This document shows positions 42,782 to 50,467 of a stretch of 64,000 nucleotides of DNA, piece by piece. Every line of letters begins with the position of its first letter. Positions within the stretch are counted from its first letter, which is position 1. The stretch covers positions 3,283,766 through 3,347,765 of the forward strand of contig NZ_CP109901.1 in NCBI RefSeq assembly GCF_033095805.1, given 5' to 3'. Position numbers and translations under genes: made by a program. The notes beneath the pieces were generated by a model. The model was not told the origin of the DNA, did not search any database, and saw only the letters and a list, made by a program, of their open reading frames with translations. The stretch comes from Serratia sp. UGAL515B_01 (GTDB taxonomy: Bacteria > Pseudomonadota > Gammaproteobacteria > Enterobacterales > Enterobacteriaceae).

Positions 42782-43148
42782 ATGTCAGAAGAACAACGCA
42801 GACAACTACAACAACAACTTTGGAACATCGCCAACACGTTGCGCGGCAAAATGGGCGCGGATGAATTCCGTGACTACATTCTGGGTTTTATCTTCTATAA
42901 ATACCTGTCGGAAAAAATTGAGGCGTTCGCCAATGCCGAATTGGCACCGGATAACCTCACGTTTGATCAGATTGATGAGAACACCCCAGAAGGGAAAGCG
43001 ATTATCGACGCCCTGCGGGAAGCCGCGTATTCTAGAGCGTAAAGGCGTACTGGAGCGCGTAGGGGGGCGCATCAAGCAGTTTATTGAAACCTTTGTGGAT
43101 GGTATGGGGGGAGTGTATAAACTCGTATATCAAAGGTACTTACAATAA
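42782..43148 (+). pseudogene. Remnant of a type I restriction-modification locus: hsdM start joined to hsdR end
   Basis: The first 80 or so codons (MSEEQRRQLQQQLWNIANTL to ENTPEGKAIIDALREAA) are the N-terminal helical domain of a type I DNA methyltransferase subunit HsdM. At about 43028 the sequence switches to the last 40 codons of an HsdR-type restriction subunit (RILERKGVLERVGGRIKQF and onward), in another frame, so translation stops at 43042. The methylase core, hsdS and most of hsdR are missing. A clearer hsdR tail at 45024-45167 shows what the right-hand parent looked like. The HsdM identity is solid; the HsdR identity is likely. Confidence 0.85.
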
Positions 43149-43294
43149 TCTCTGATACACCGTGAAAGACACTTTGTCAGAGTCAATAAATTAACCCCCG
43201 TGGCGCAAAGACAACTTACGTCTAAGTGCCACTTATCAACATATACATGAAAAAGATAATTAAAAGCCCTCTACTATCGAGGGCTAAACAAAAA
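43131..43294. repeat. 164-bp module boundary repeat, copy 1
   Basis: From CAAAGGTACTTACAATAATC to GGGCTAAACAAAAA this segment is identical, base for base, to 45150-45313. It contains the last codons of the hsdR tail, about 110 bases of non-coding DNA, and on the minus strand the terminator AGCCCTCGATAGTAGAGGGCT followed by TTTAATT for the DUF943 unit. Confidence 0.92.
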
Positions 43295-43365
43295 AACATG
43301 AGAACAAAGCATTTACAAATCTTTATAAAGCAGCCTATCTTTAAGCTTTACTATTAAAAGTGATT

Positions 43366-43831
43366 CTATTTATATTCGTATTTAACTATGTCACCATTTT
43401 TTTTCAGCAGATATGTGCCATCGTACACAGTAAAAAACATCCGATTATGACTATCTGTATTAACGGTAAAAACAGCATTTTTATCTATACAGTTTTTATC
43501 CGTTTTCATATCCTCGAAACATAATCTGTCATACTCATCTTCTTTATACACCCCATCAAAAACCCAGAATGTAACAGAAAAAAACCATCAGGGGCCGGTT
43601 TTGGAATATTGTAATTGGCTTTTAGCATCTCTTTTTCTTTTAACCACCAAGCTATTTTTTCATTATCGGTTATAGGGAAGTTCCTCACTAAAATATCAGT
43701 GTAATTATTCCTTTGATGAACTGAAATTACTTTTACAGGTCGATACTCCACCCATAAAAAATAAAAAAAGCGGAGATAAATAGTAATACCAGTGTGAATA
43801 AATAGAATCTCTTTTTATTCCTGACTATCAT
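43366..43831 (-). pseudogene. DUF943 protein gene broken by two frameshifts
   Basis: The intact relative at 45411-45875 shows the expected product. Here the start (MIVRNKKRFYLFTLVLL, from 43831) is in one frame. The middle (VEYRPVKVISVHQRNNYTDI) is in a second, and the C-terminal part (DEYDRLCFEDMKTDKNCID) is in a third. Both breaks fall in runs of seven T on the coding strand (near 43765 and near 43580), and one extra T in each would restore the full frame. It may be a true pseudogene, a variable locus, or sequencing error in homopolymers. It overlaps the end of the DUF3289 gene by 17 bases. Confidence 0.85.
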
Positions 43832-44693
43832 GACTACCACCTTCAATTTCAATCGTTTTTTCCATATTGGTCATAAATGGTTTATAACCGAACTGATTGA
43901 ACCTTTGAAGCAAAAACCAGATGCGGAATATACTGTAATTTCTAAACTTTAAAATATCTTTATTATCCAGTCCAAAATGATCCTGAACATTGTAATGAAT
44001 AACTGCACGATAGCGTTCATTATCAACCTGTAACGTTCTTATAGTAATGTGAATGGCGTATATATCATGAACAGTTATACCTAAACCATTAATATTATCC
44101 TGTAATCGGTCAAACTTTGGTAATTTCCCTCCAAGAATAATATCCTTTATCCTGCCTTCCATCTCTAATGGATATAGTTTATTTTTCCAATCGATATTAT
44201 CTGTTAATACCTTTCTTATTCTCAATAATGAACTGTTTTCTGATGTATCACTAAGAATTTGCTCTTTCAATGCCTTGTTTAATAACATATCCCTAAATGG
44301 CGCACCGTTACCGTTTTGCATATGGTCAATCATCTTTCCCATAACACTTTTATACGGGCCATACATAGCAAACGTTTGTGATGCTTTGCGAAATTCATCA
44401 AAAAGAATATTGGCACATTCCTGCCGTGTTATCTTCTGATTGCCTTCCCCATTCGTTCCAGCCTCAAAGCCATAACCATAAGCCTTTGGTTTTAGATACT
44501 TGAACAACGTGAGTGTGTAGGAGTCAACCTTACTGGACACATGATTCAGCTTAAAATCTGTTTTTAATTGTGTTGCGCTGAGGTCACCGCACCGCATGTC
44601 ATCGGCAGCGTAATCATCCATACGCTTTTGCGTTCTGAACACCGTACAGGGAAAACGTAACGTTTGCGGGATGGGCTGAGAGGTTTCTGACAC
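43815..44693 (-). CDS. DUF3289 (YPO3983-type) family protein, copy 1
   Basis: The product has 292 residues from a GTG start at 44693, which has AAAGGA seven bases upstream; an ORF reaching 44885 is not conserved. I recognise the family by FPCTVFRTQKRMDDYAADDM, ITRQECANILFDEFRKASQT, GKMIDHMQNGNGAPFRD and LGITVHDIYAIHITIRTL. Members occur in several copies in Yersinia and relatives, often beside DUF943 proteins. Their biochemical role is unknown. There is no signal peptide or membrane segment. A comparison with copy 2 shows strong conservation of the first 130 residues and many changes later. Confidence 0.85.
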   Translation of the reverse strand: MSETSQPIPQTLRFPCTVFRTQKRMDDYAADDMRCGDLSATQLKTDFKLNHVSSKVDSYTLTLFKYLKPKAYGYGFEAGTNGEGNQKITRQECANILFDEFRKASQTFAMYGPYKSVMGKMIDHMQNGNGAPFRDMLLNKALKEQILSDTSENSSLLRIRKVLTDNIDWKNKLYPLEMEGRIKDIILGGKLPKFDRLQDNINGLGITVHDIYAIHITIRTLQVDNERYRAVIHYNVQDHFGLDNKDILKFRNYSIFRIWFLLQRFNQFGYKPFMTNMEKTIEIEGGSHDSQE

Positions 44694-44736
44694 GGCACAT
44701 TCCTTTCGTTGCCAACGGGTTCTATGAGGCTGAGTA

Positions 44737-44800
44737 TCACCATAATTCAAGTCACAGGAAGGCGGAAAGCCTGTGGATGCAACTTGAAGCGTAAAGAGTA
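44737..44800. repeat. 64-bp ERIC-like insertion upstream of DUF3289 copy 1
   Basis: The segment contains TCACCATAATTCAAGTCACA at one end and GGATGCAACTTGAAGCGTAA near the other, with the internal palindrome CACAGGAAGGCGGAAAGCCTGTG. The paralogous upstream region of copy 2 (about 46771-46800) runs without it. The insertion is bounded by TA on each side, so it is an internally deleted ERIC-type element with a visible empty site. Confidence 0.7.
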
Positions 44801-44948
44801 TATATCGACATAGCACCAATGCAAGAAGACGGCTATACCCCTCTGAAATCCTTACGTTAGCAAACGTATGTTCAAGGCCAGCCAAAGAAAAGCCTCAAGG
44901 CTGTACGATTAACTTTCGAACAGCAATTTAACACTTGATTATGGATTT

Positions 44949-45167
44949 TTGAATTCGCTTGCTCTGGAAACACGGCTACATACCTACAGCTTTGCCAACC
45001 GCTTACCGCGTGACCAGAAAATTATCGACGCCCTGAATCAGAAACCGCGCATTCTGGAACGTAAAGGCGTACTGGCACGCGTCGGGGAGCGCATCAAGCA
45101 GTTTATTGAAACCTTTGTAGATGGCATGGGTGTGTGTAAGCTCGTATACCAAAGGTACTTACAATAA
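44949..45167 (+). pseudogene. hsdR C-terminal remnant
   Basis: The reading frame contains LPRDQKIIDALNQKPRILER and IKQFIETFVDGMG, which resemble the C-terminal end of type I restriction subunits, and stops at 45167. Nothing of the helicase or nuclease domains is left. It carries the undisturbed version of the sequence that is fused to hsdM at 42782-43148, so the duplicated module boundary lies inside this tail. Confidence 0.7.
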
Positions 45168-45313
45168 TCTCTGATACACCGTGAAAGACACTTTGTCAGA
45201 GTCAATAAATTAACCCCCGTGGCGCAAAGACAACTTACGTCTAAGTGCCACTTATCAACATATACATGAAAAAGATAATTAAAAGCCCTCTACTATCGAG
45301 GGCTAAACAAAAA
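45150..45313. repeat. 164-bp module boundary repeat, copy 2
   Basis: Identical to 43131-43294 (offset 2019 bases), including the minus-strand terminator for the DUF943 gene that follows. Outside this segment the two modules differ at many positions. Confidence 0.92.
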
Positions 45314-45410
45314 TAAACATGGAAAAAATATTTAAAAATCCTTATAAAGCAGCCTATCTTTTTTACCCAAAAGTCCTAATATTGTTCAGGGTACGCCTCC
45401 CAAAATAGCT

Positions 45411-45875
45411 CTAATTATTTTCAATCTCGACTATTTCACCATTTTCCTTGAGTAGATAATTTCCATCATAGACTTTAAATGACACCGTGTTATCTCTATT
45501 ATTGCTTACAGAGAAAACAGCATTTTTATCAATGCAATTCTTGCTAGCATCCATGTCATAAAAGCATAACCTGTCATATTTCTCTTCTTCTTTATATCCG
45601 TCCATAAAATCCCAAAAAATTATAGTATAGAAGCCATCCTCGGCAGGTTTAGGTATATTATATTTATCTTTTAACATACCTTTATTCTCTAACCACCAAT
45701 TTACTTTACCATTATTGGTAAAAGGGAAGTTTCTCACTAAGACATCACTGTAATTATTTCTTTGGTGAACGGAGATAACTTCAACTGGATGTAGTGATAA
45801 CCATATAAAATAACCCGACATAACGCTAACAATCAGTAACAGCACACAGGTAATTCTTTTGCTTTTTGCGTTCAT
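45411..45875 (-). CDS. DUF943 family membrane-anchored protein
   Basis: This protein of about 154 residues starts at the ATG at 45875; two earlier in-frame ATGs exist. Residues 8-27 form one membrane segment (ITCVLLLIVSVMSGYFIWLS). The rest is a predicted periplasmic domain with the family blocks VISVHQRNNYSDVLVRNFPF, YNIPKPAEDGFYT, YDRLCFYDM and KNCIDKNAVFSV. DUF943 genes commonly sit next to DUF3289 genes in Yersinia and Serratia. Here the start overlaps the end of the DUF3289 gene by 50 bases, so the two are co-expressed. A role as partner or immunity protein is possible but unproven. Confidence 0.85.
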   Translation of the reverse strand: MNAKSKRITCVLLLIVSVMSGYFIWLSLHPVEVISVHQRNNYSDVLVRNFPFTNNGKVNWWLENKGMLKDKYNIPKPAEDGFYTIIFWDFMDGYKEEEKYDRLCFYDMDASKNCIDKNAVFSVSNNRDNTVSFKVYDGNYLLKENGEIVEIENN

Positions 45876-46737
45876 TGCGCTCATCAATAATTTCCAATGT
45901 GGCTTCCATATTAGTCATGAATGGTTTATAGCCAAACTGATTGAATCGCTGGAGTACAAACCAAATGCGGAATATATTATAACTCCTGAATTTTATAATG
46001 TTATCATTATCCAGTCCAAAGTGATCTTGGACATTATAATGAACAACAGCACGGTAGCGGTCATTATCAATCTGTAGCGATTTTATAGTGATATGTGTTG
46101 CGTATGTATCATGAACAGTTATCCCCAATCCGTTTATAAGATCTTGCGGTCGGTCAAATTTTGGCAGTCTACCACTAAAGACCGCATCTGTTATATGACC
46201 TTGTTTTTCTACCGGATAACACCTATTTTCCCAGTCTATATACTTATTTAGAGCTTCTTTTATCAGCAGGTATGTACTGTTGTTTGATGTATCACTAAGG
46301 ATCTGTTCTTTCAATGCTGCATTTAATAACATATCCCTAAATGGTGCACCGTTACCATTTTGCATATGGTCAATCATCTTTCCCATAACACTTTTATACG
46401 GACCATACACAGCAAACGTTTGTGATGCTTTGCGAAATTCATCAAAAAGAATATTGGCGCATTCCTGCCGTGTTATCTTCTGATTACTTTCAAAATTTGT
46501 TTCAGCCTTAAAGTCATAACCATAAGCCCTAGGTTTTAGCTGCTTGAACAACGTAAGGGTGTACGGATCAACCTTGCTGGACACACTATTCAGTTTAAAA
46601 TCTGTTTTTAACTGCATTGCGCTGAGATCAGCGTACCGCATGTCATCGGCAGCGTAATCATCCATGCGCTTTTGCGTTCTGAATACCGTACAGGGAAAAC
46701 GTAACGCTTGCGGGATGGGTTGAGAGGTTTCTGACAC
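45826..46737 (-). CDS. DUF3289 (YPO3983-type) family protein, copy 2
   Basis: This 303-residue relative of copy 1 has a GTG start at 46737 preceded by AAGG. The N-terminal part is nearly the same as copy 1 (FPCTVFRTQKRMDDYAADDM; GPYKSVMGKMIDHMQNGNG). Residues about 150-200 differ a lot (for example ALNKYIDWENRCYPVEKQGH against VLTDNIDWKNKLYPLEMEGR), and the C-terminus is longer and basic (ERNERKKQKNYLC). The function is unknown. It overlaps its DUF943 partner. Confidence 0.85.
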   Translation of the reverse strand: MSETSQPIPQALRFPCTVFRTQKRMDDYAADDMRYADLSAMQLKTDFKLNSVSSKVDPYTLTLFKQLKPRAYGYDFKAETNFESNQKITRQECANILFDEFRKASQTFAVYGPYKSVMGKMIDHMQNGNGAPFRDMLLNAALKEQILSDTSNNSTYLLIKEALNKYIDWENRCYPVEKQGHITDAVFSGRLPKFDRPQDLINGLGITVHDTYATHITIKSLQIDNDRYRAVVHYNVQDHFGLDNDNIIKFRSYNIFRIWFVLQRFNQFGYKPFMTNMEATLEIIDERNERKKQKNYLCAVTDC

Positions 46738-46862
46738 GGCACATGCCTTGCGTTGTCAACGGGTTTTAAGAAGGCAAGTATATGTCGACATATCCCCAAT
46801 GCAAGAATGTTCAAATTTTTCAAAAATACGCTTTTTTATCAGTACATCTGCGCTACCAATCG

Positions 46863-46972
46863 GCTCCTTCTTACTTCGGGCGTAAAAGCATTGCACTGGC
46901 TATGATGTATGCCTTTAGCCCACAAGTCTGAAGGGCTTCAGGCGTCATTCCCAACCAACTGGCTACTGACAG
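46863..46972 (+). pseudogene. Fragment of a second copy of the 40732-41436 gene
   Basis: About 110 bases starting TCCTTCTTACTTCGGGCGTA match 40990-41095 closely, covering the coding block that reads SYFERKSIALAMMM in the intact gene. Small indels and a stop break the frame. Nothing else of the gene or its partner remains. It shows that a second cassette of this type once stood at the other end of the island. Confidence 0.75.
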
Positions 46973-47088
46973 AAAAGAAACACTCTCTAACGCGTGAACC
47001 TCTTAAAAAACCGTCCATTAGGTAATACAGCAAGTTTTAACACATCTATCGAGGTACCGATGTTGCATTCAACAGCAGAGCCTCACCT

Positions 47089-48546
47089 TTAGCCAGACTG
47101 TGACTCGTCTTGCGAAACAGTCCGCGCTTTACCAAGCCGGGGGTACTTCCACAGCCAACGCCCACTGACCATTCGCCAATAGAAAAAGGCTCCACGAACC
47201 GCCCAGTCAAAGAACATCCCCATCCAAACGCCAATAACCCCCATACCAAGCACGATCCCCAGGATGTAGCCTGCAATAACGCGGCAACCCCACATACCCA
47301 GCATCGAGATCCACATGGTAAAGCGGGCATCGCGAGCCCCCTTTAGCCCAGAGGGTAATACCCAGGAAGCCGCCCAGATTGGCATAAATGCAGCGTTGAG
47401 CCAGACCAGGATTTTAACGACCTCTTTAACATCCTCCTCCTGGGTGTAAAGCGAGGCAATAAAGCTGGCAAACGGTGCCGTTCCCCAGGCCACTACCGTT
47501 AATCCTATCGTCGCCAGCCAAAATACATGTCGCAGTTGCTGTTCCGCCTGAGTAATCTGCCCTTTCCCCAAGCGCCTACCGACGATAATGGTTGAAGCCG
47601 AACCTAGGGCGTTACCGGGCAAGTTGATTAATGCGGCGATAGAGAAAGCAATAAAATTACCGGCGATGACGTTGGTCCCCATCCCTGCTACAAACATTTG
47701 CGTCACTAATTTGCCCGAGTTAAATAGCACAGACTCAATACTGGCAGGAATACCAATCCCCAAAACATCGCGCAGGATGTTGCTGTTCAAAGGAGAAAAA
47801 TAGCTCTTTAGCGTGATGTGCAGTGCCGGGTTAAAACCCACCATCAACACATAAAGAATACCAAACGCACCAATATAGCGGGAAATCGTCAATCCCAATC
47901 CCGCCCCAACAAAGCCCAGCCCCGGCCAATCAAACACGCCATAGATCAACACACTGCCGATCAGTATGTTGAGGATATTCATCCCTCCGTTAATCAACAG
48001 TGGGATCTTGGTGTTTCCTGCCCCACGTAATGCCCCGCTGCCAATCAATGCGATGGCTGCTGCTGGATAACTCCATACGGTCGTTTGCAGATAAGAAAGT
48101 GCCAGCGCTTTCACCTCCGGCGTAGCCTCACCAGCGATCACATTAATGATCTGCTCCCCAGCAAAGTGAATTCCGATTGCCAAGAATAGGGCTACCAGAG
48201 TCATGAGTACCAGTGACTGACGAGCTGCCGCACGTGCCCGTTTGCGATCGCGGGTGCCAAGACTATAGGCAACTACGACTGTCGTACCCAGATCCACAGC
48301 GGCAAAAAAGGCCATAATGACCATGTTGAAACTGTCTGCCAGCCCTACTCCCGCCATTGACTCTTTACCCAGCCAACTCACCAGGAAAGTGCTTAAGACC
48401 CCCATTAGCAATACACAGGTGTTTTCCAGAAAAATAGGTATTGCCAACGGTGTGATCTCGCGCCAAAAAAGCACGCGATAGCTTTTTCGTTTGGTATACC
48501 AGCGCGTTTTGGCAACGTTCTGGCGCAACACCGTATGTAGGTTCAA
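47089..48546 (-). CDS. MATE family efflux transporter
   Basis: This is a 485-residue inner-membrane protein with 12 hydrophobic segments in two similar halves, of the MATE/NorM type that exchanges Na+ or H+ for drugs or metabolites. It is closest, by eye, to the YeeO/EmmdR group. Typical parts are WREITPLAIPIFLENTCVLL at the first helix, GAGNTKIPLLING, and GLGIPASIESVLFNSGK-type helix 7 sequence. The N-terminal 28 residues are basic and cytoplasmic. The gene has normal base composition, unlike the island before it. The substrate cannot be predicted. Confidence 0.88.
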   Translation of the reverse strand: MNLHTVLRQNVAKTRWYTKRKSYRVLFWREITPLAIPIFLENTCVLLMGVLSTFLVSWLGKESMAGVGLADSFNMVIMAFFAAVDLGTTVVVAYSLGTRDRKRARAAARQSLVLMTLVALFLAIGIHFAGEQIINVIAGEATPEVKALALSYLQTTVWSYPAAAIALIGSGALRGAGNTKIPLLINGGMNILNILIGSVLIYGVFDWPGLGFVGAGLGLTISRYIGAFGILYVLMVGFNPALHITLKSYFSPLNSNILRDVLGIGIPASIESVLFNSGKLVTQMFVAGMGTNVIAGNFIAFSIAALINLPGNALGSASTIIVGRRLGKGQITQAEQQLRHVFWLATIGLTVVAWGTAPFASFIASLYTQEEDVKEVVKILVWLNAAFMPIWAASWVLPSGLKGARDARFTMWISMLGMWGCRVIAGYILGIVLGMGVIGVWMGMFFDWAVRGAFFYWRMVSGRWLWKYPRLGKARTVSQDESQSG

Positions 48547-48693
48547 GGCTAGCCTGCACGAAAAAAGTGAAATAATGTTTTAAATGATGATTTATACACG
48601 CTTATTCTACAAGGTATTCTTTTTAACCACCGCTATTACTGGTAGTCGGGCATCGGCAGAACACAGGCTTATGCATCTGACATTTTAAGCTGT

Positions 48694-48961
48694 TAGGCTG
48701 TGTCCCTTAACTGCATACGAGTGCCGCTAGCGGTCATTTGTGCACAGGGCAAGGTGTAAGTCATAAAGTTTGGTGGACTAAATAAGCAATGCACGCAAAT
48801 GGCTCCAGCCCGAAGGGCGCCCCCCAAAAGACCGTTCTCTGTGTTGTACGGCTTGAACAGAGTCTCCCCCTCTCTGGGGCTAGTATCGCGTATCCATACG
48901 CTCAATGGTCGGCTATAACCTGCATCCCCCCACCCGTGGCACCATTACGCTCACCTATTTA
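48694..48961. repeat. Mosaic, one-ended copy of the GGCTGTGTCCCTTAA repeat family
   Basis: The left end is the perfect TAGGCTGTGTCCCTTAACTGC. The following 150 bases match the element at 57943-58211 in reverse orientation with about 80 per cent agreement by eye. Then comes a block (CTCTGGGGCTAGTATCGCGTA to CCCGTGGCACCATTACGCTC) shared with 31848-31924 but in a different order. No matching right terminal repeat is seen. It fills most of the gap between the MATE gene and ygiW (48547-49074). Confidence 0.8.
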
Positions 48962-49074
48962 GATTAAAAAACCCTCTTTTTTATGCTGATTACACACCAT
49001 TAATTTTACCCCTTAAGATTTAATTAAGATCTCTCCTGTATTTTTACTGAATGATTTCTACAAGGAGATGATTA

Positions 49075-49458
49075 ATGAAAAAAACATTCACTGCTATGGT
49101 GTTGGCTAGCCTTTCTTTCTGTGCCGTGGCACAGCAATCCGGTTTTATTTCCTCTGATACTCAGGGAAATACTCAAGGAGGATTTACAGGGCAAAAGCCA
49201 GGATTAACCTCTGTAGCCCAAGCAAAAAATCTGCGGGATGACACCTGGGTTATTTTCGAAGGCAAGATTGTTAAACAAGTTGGCCATGAACTTTATGAAT
49301 TCCGTGATAGCAGCGGTACTATTCATGTTGATATCGATGATAAAGACTGGATGGGGCAAACCGCTTCACCGAATGATAAAGTTCGCATCGAGGGTGAGAT
49401 AGATAAAGACTGGAACAGAATTGAGATTGATGTGAAAAATCTGAGTGTACTGAAGTAA
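49075..49458 (+). CDS. ygiW: YgiW/YdeI-type periplasmic OB-fold stress protein
   Basis: This 127-residue exported protein of the bacterial OB-fold (BOF) family has a signal peptide ending at SFCAVA and then QQSGFISSD. The BOF domain covers the rest: LRDDTWVIFEGKIVKQVGHELYEFRD, IHVDIDDKDW and VRIEGEIDKDWNRIEIDV. Relatives (YgiW, YdeI, OmdA) protect against peroxide and antimicrobial peptides. AAGGAG precedes the start. No qseBC pair follows, unlike in E. coli, so the symbol refers to the family and not to a proven orthologue. Confidence 0.82.
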   Translation: MKKTFTAMVLASLSFCAVAQQSGFISSDTQGNTQGGFTGQKPGLTSVAQAKNLRDDTWVIFEGKIVKQVGHELYEFRDSSGTIHVDIDDKDWMGQTASPNDKVRIEGEIDKDWNRIEIDVKNLSVLK

Positions 49459-49467
49459 TTATTCTAT

Positions 49468-49500
49468 TTGTTGGGTGTGCGGTTGGGCACCCAATAAATT
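49468..49500 (+). terminator. Possible terminator after ygiW
   Basis: GTTGGGTGTGCGGTTGGGCACCCAATA forms a hairpin 12 bases after the ygiW stop, with only a weak A/T tail. The region from here to 49737 carries no gene I can support. Confidence 0.4.
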
Positions 49501-49737
49501 GCCGCATTCATCGAATGGCTTGGGATCCTATTAGTCAACAATACCTGGATAGGCGGTAACACGCTGATTTAAAATTTGCTGTCAGTAGCTCACACAGATA
49601 GCCGAGTAAAGCAGCCAACAAGCTGCGGCTTAAAAGGCGGCGGATATAGTATTTATATTCAGCCATTCCGGCACACGCCTTGATTTTATTGTGCTGCCGG
49701 CAGATGATTAAAAACCCTCTGATTCTCAGGAACAGGT

Positions 49738-50373
49738 ATGAATCAATCTGACACTGTCCTCTACACCGATGCCAATTTTTACAGTCCTTATGCCATGTCA
49801 GCCTTTGTTACGCTCGTAGAGAAAGGCATTCCTTTTACAATTAAGCCGGTAAACCTTTCACAAGGGGAAAACCAAGGTCAGGATTACGGCTTTTTGTCGT
49901 TAACCCGCAGGGTGCCAACGCTGGTCATCGATAATTTCCAGCTTTCAGAATCCTCAGCGATTGATGAGTATCTGGAAGAGATTTATCTCACCCATCCAGT
50001 CTATCCGCGTGACGTTAAACAACGCGCCAAAGCACGAGAAATACAAGCCTGGCTACGTAGCGATCTACTGCCACTACGTGCAGAGCGCCCAACAGAAGTC
50101 ATTTTCAATGCGGGTAAATTTGCACCATTGAGTGCTGCGGCAGAACAGGCGACCAAGACACTGATTGCCGCGGCGGAAAGCTTGCTCAGTCATGGCCGGG
50201 AGCACTTATTCGGGACGTGGAGTATCGCCGATACTGATTTGGCACTGATGCTGAATCGGCTGGTTATGCACGGTGACGACGTACCCGAGGCGCTTCGCCA
50301 CTATGCGCAGAAACAGTGGTTGCGCCCTTCGGTACAGGCATGGCTAAAGTTGCCAGAAAAAATGCACGGTTAG
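49738..50373 (+). CDS. yfcF: Glutathione S-transferase YfcF
   Basis: This 211-residue protein has a thioredoxin-like N-terminal domain (LYTDANFYSPYAMSAFVTL; VPTLVIDNFQLSESSAIDEYLEE with the glutathione-contacting ESSAI) and an all-helical C-terminal domain (LFGTWSIADTDLALMLNRLV). It matches E. coli YfcF, a GST with peroxidase activity and a role in oxidative stress. AGGAACAGGT precedes the start. It converges with the amino acid permease gene; a GC hairpin (GGCGGCCACGACGCCGCC) lies between them. Confidence 0.9.
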   Translation: MNQSDTVLYTDANFYSPYAMSAFVTLVEKGIPFTIKPVNLSQGENQGQDYGFLSLTRRVPTLVIDNFQLSESSAIDEYLEEIYLTHPVYPRDVKQRAKAREIQAWLRSDLLPLRAERPTEVIFNAGKFAPLSAAAEQATKTLIAAAESLLSHGREHLFGTWSIADTDLALMLNRLVMHGDDVPEALRHYAQKQWLRPSVQAWLKLPEKMHG

Positions 50374-50467
50374 AAAAAAATCGGCGGCCACGACGCCGCC
50401 GTTCTCAATATAGAGAAACAACACCACTTATTTAGGCTGTCGCGTGCAATTGGCGACACGGCCTAGT

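Noticed and set aside
40506..46980. Complete prophage or integrative element behind ileX
   Set aside because: No integrase, structural or conjugation gene is present, and no repeat of the tRNA 3' end was found further right.
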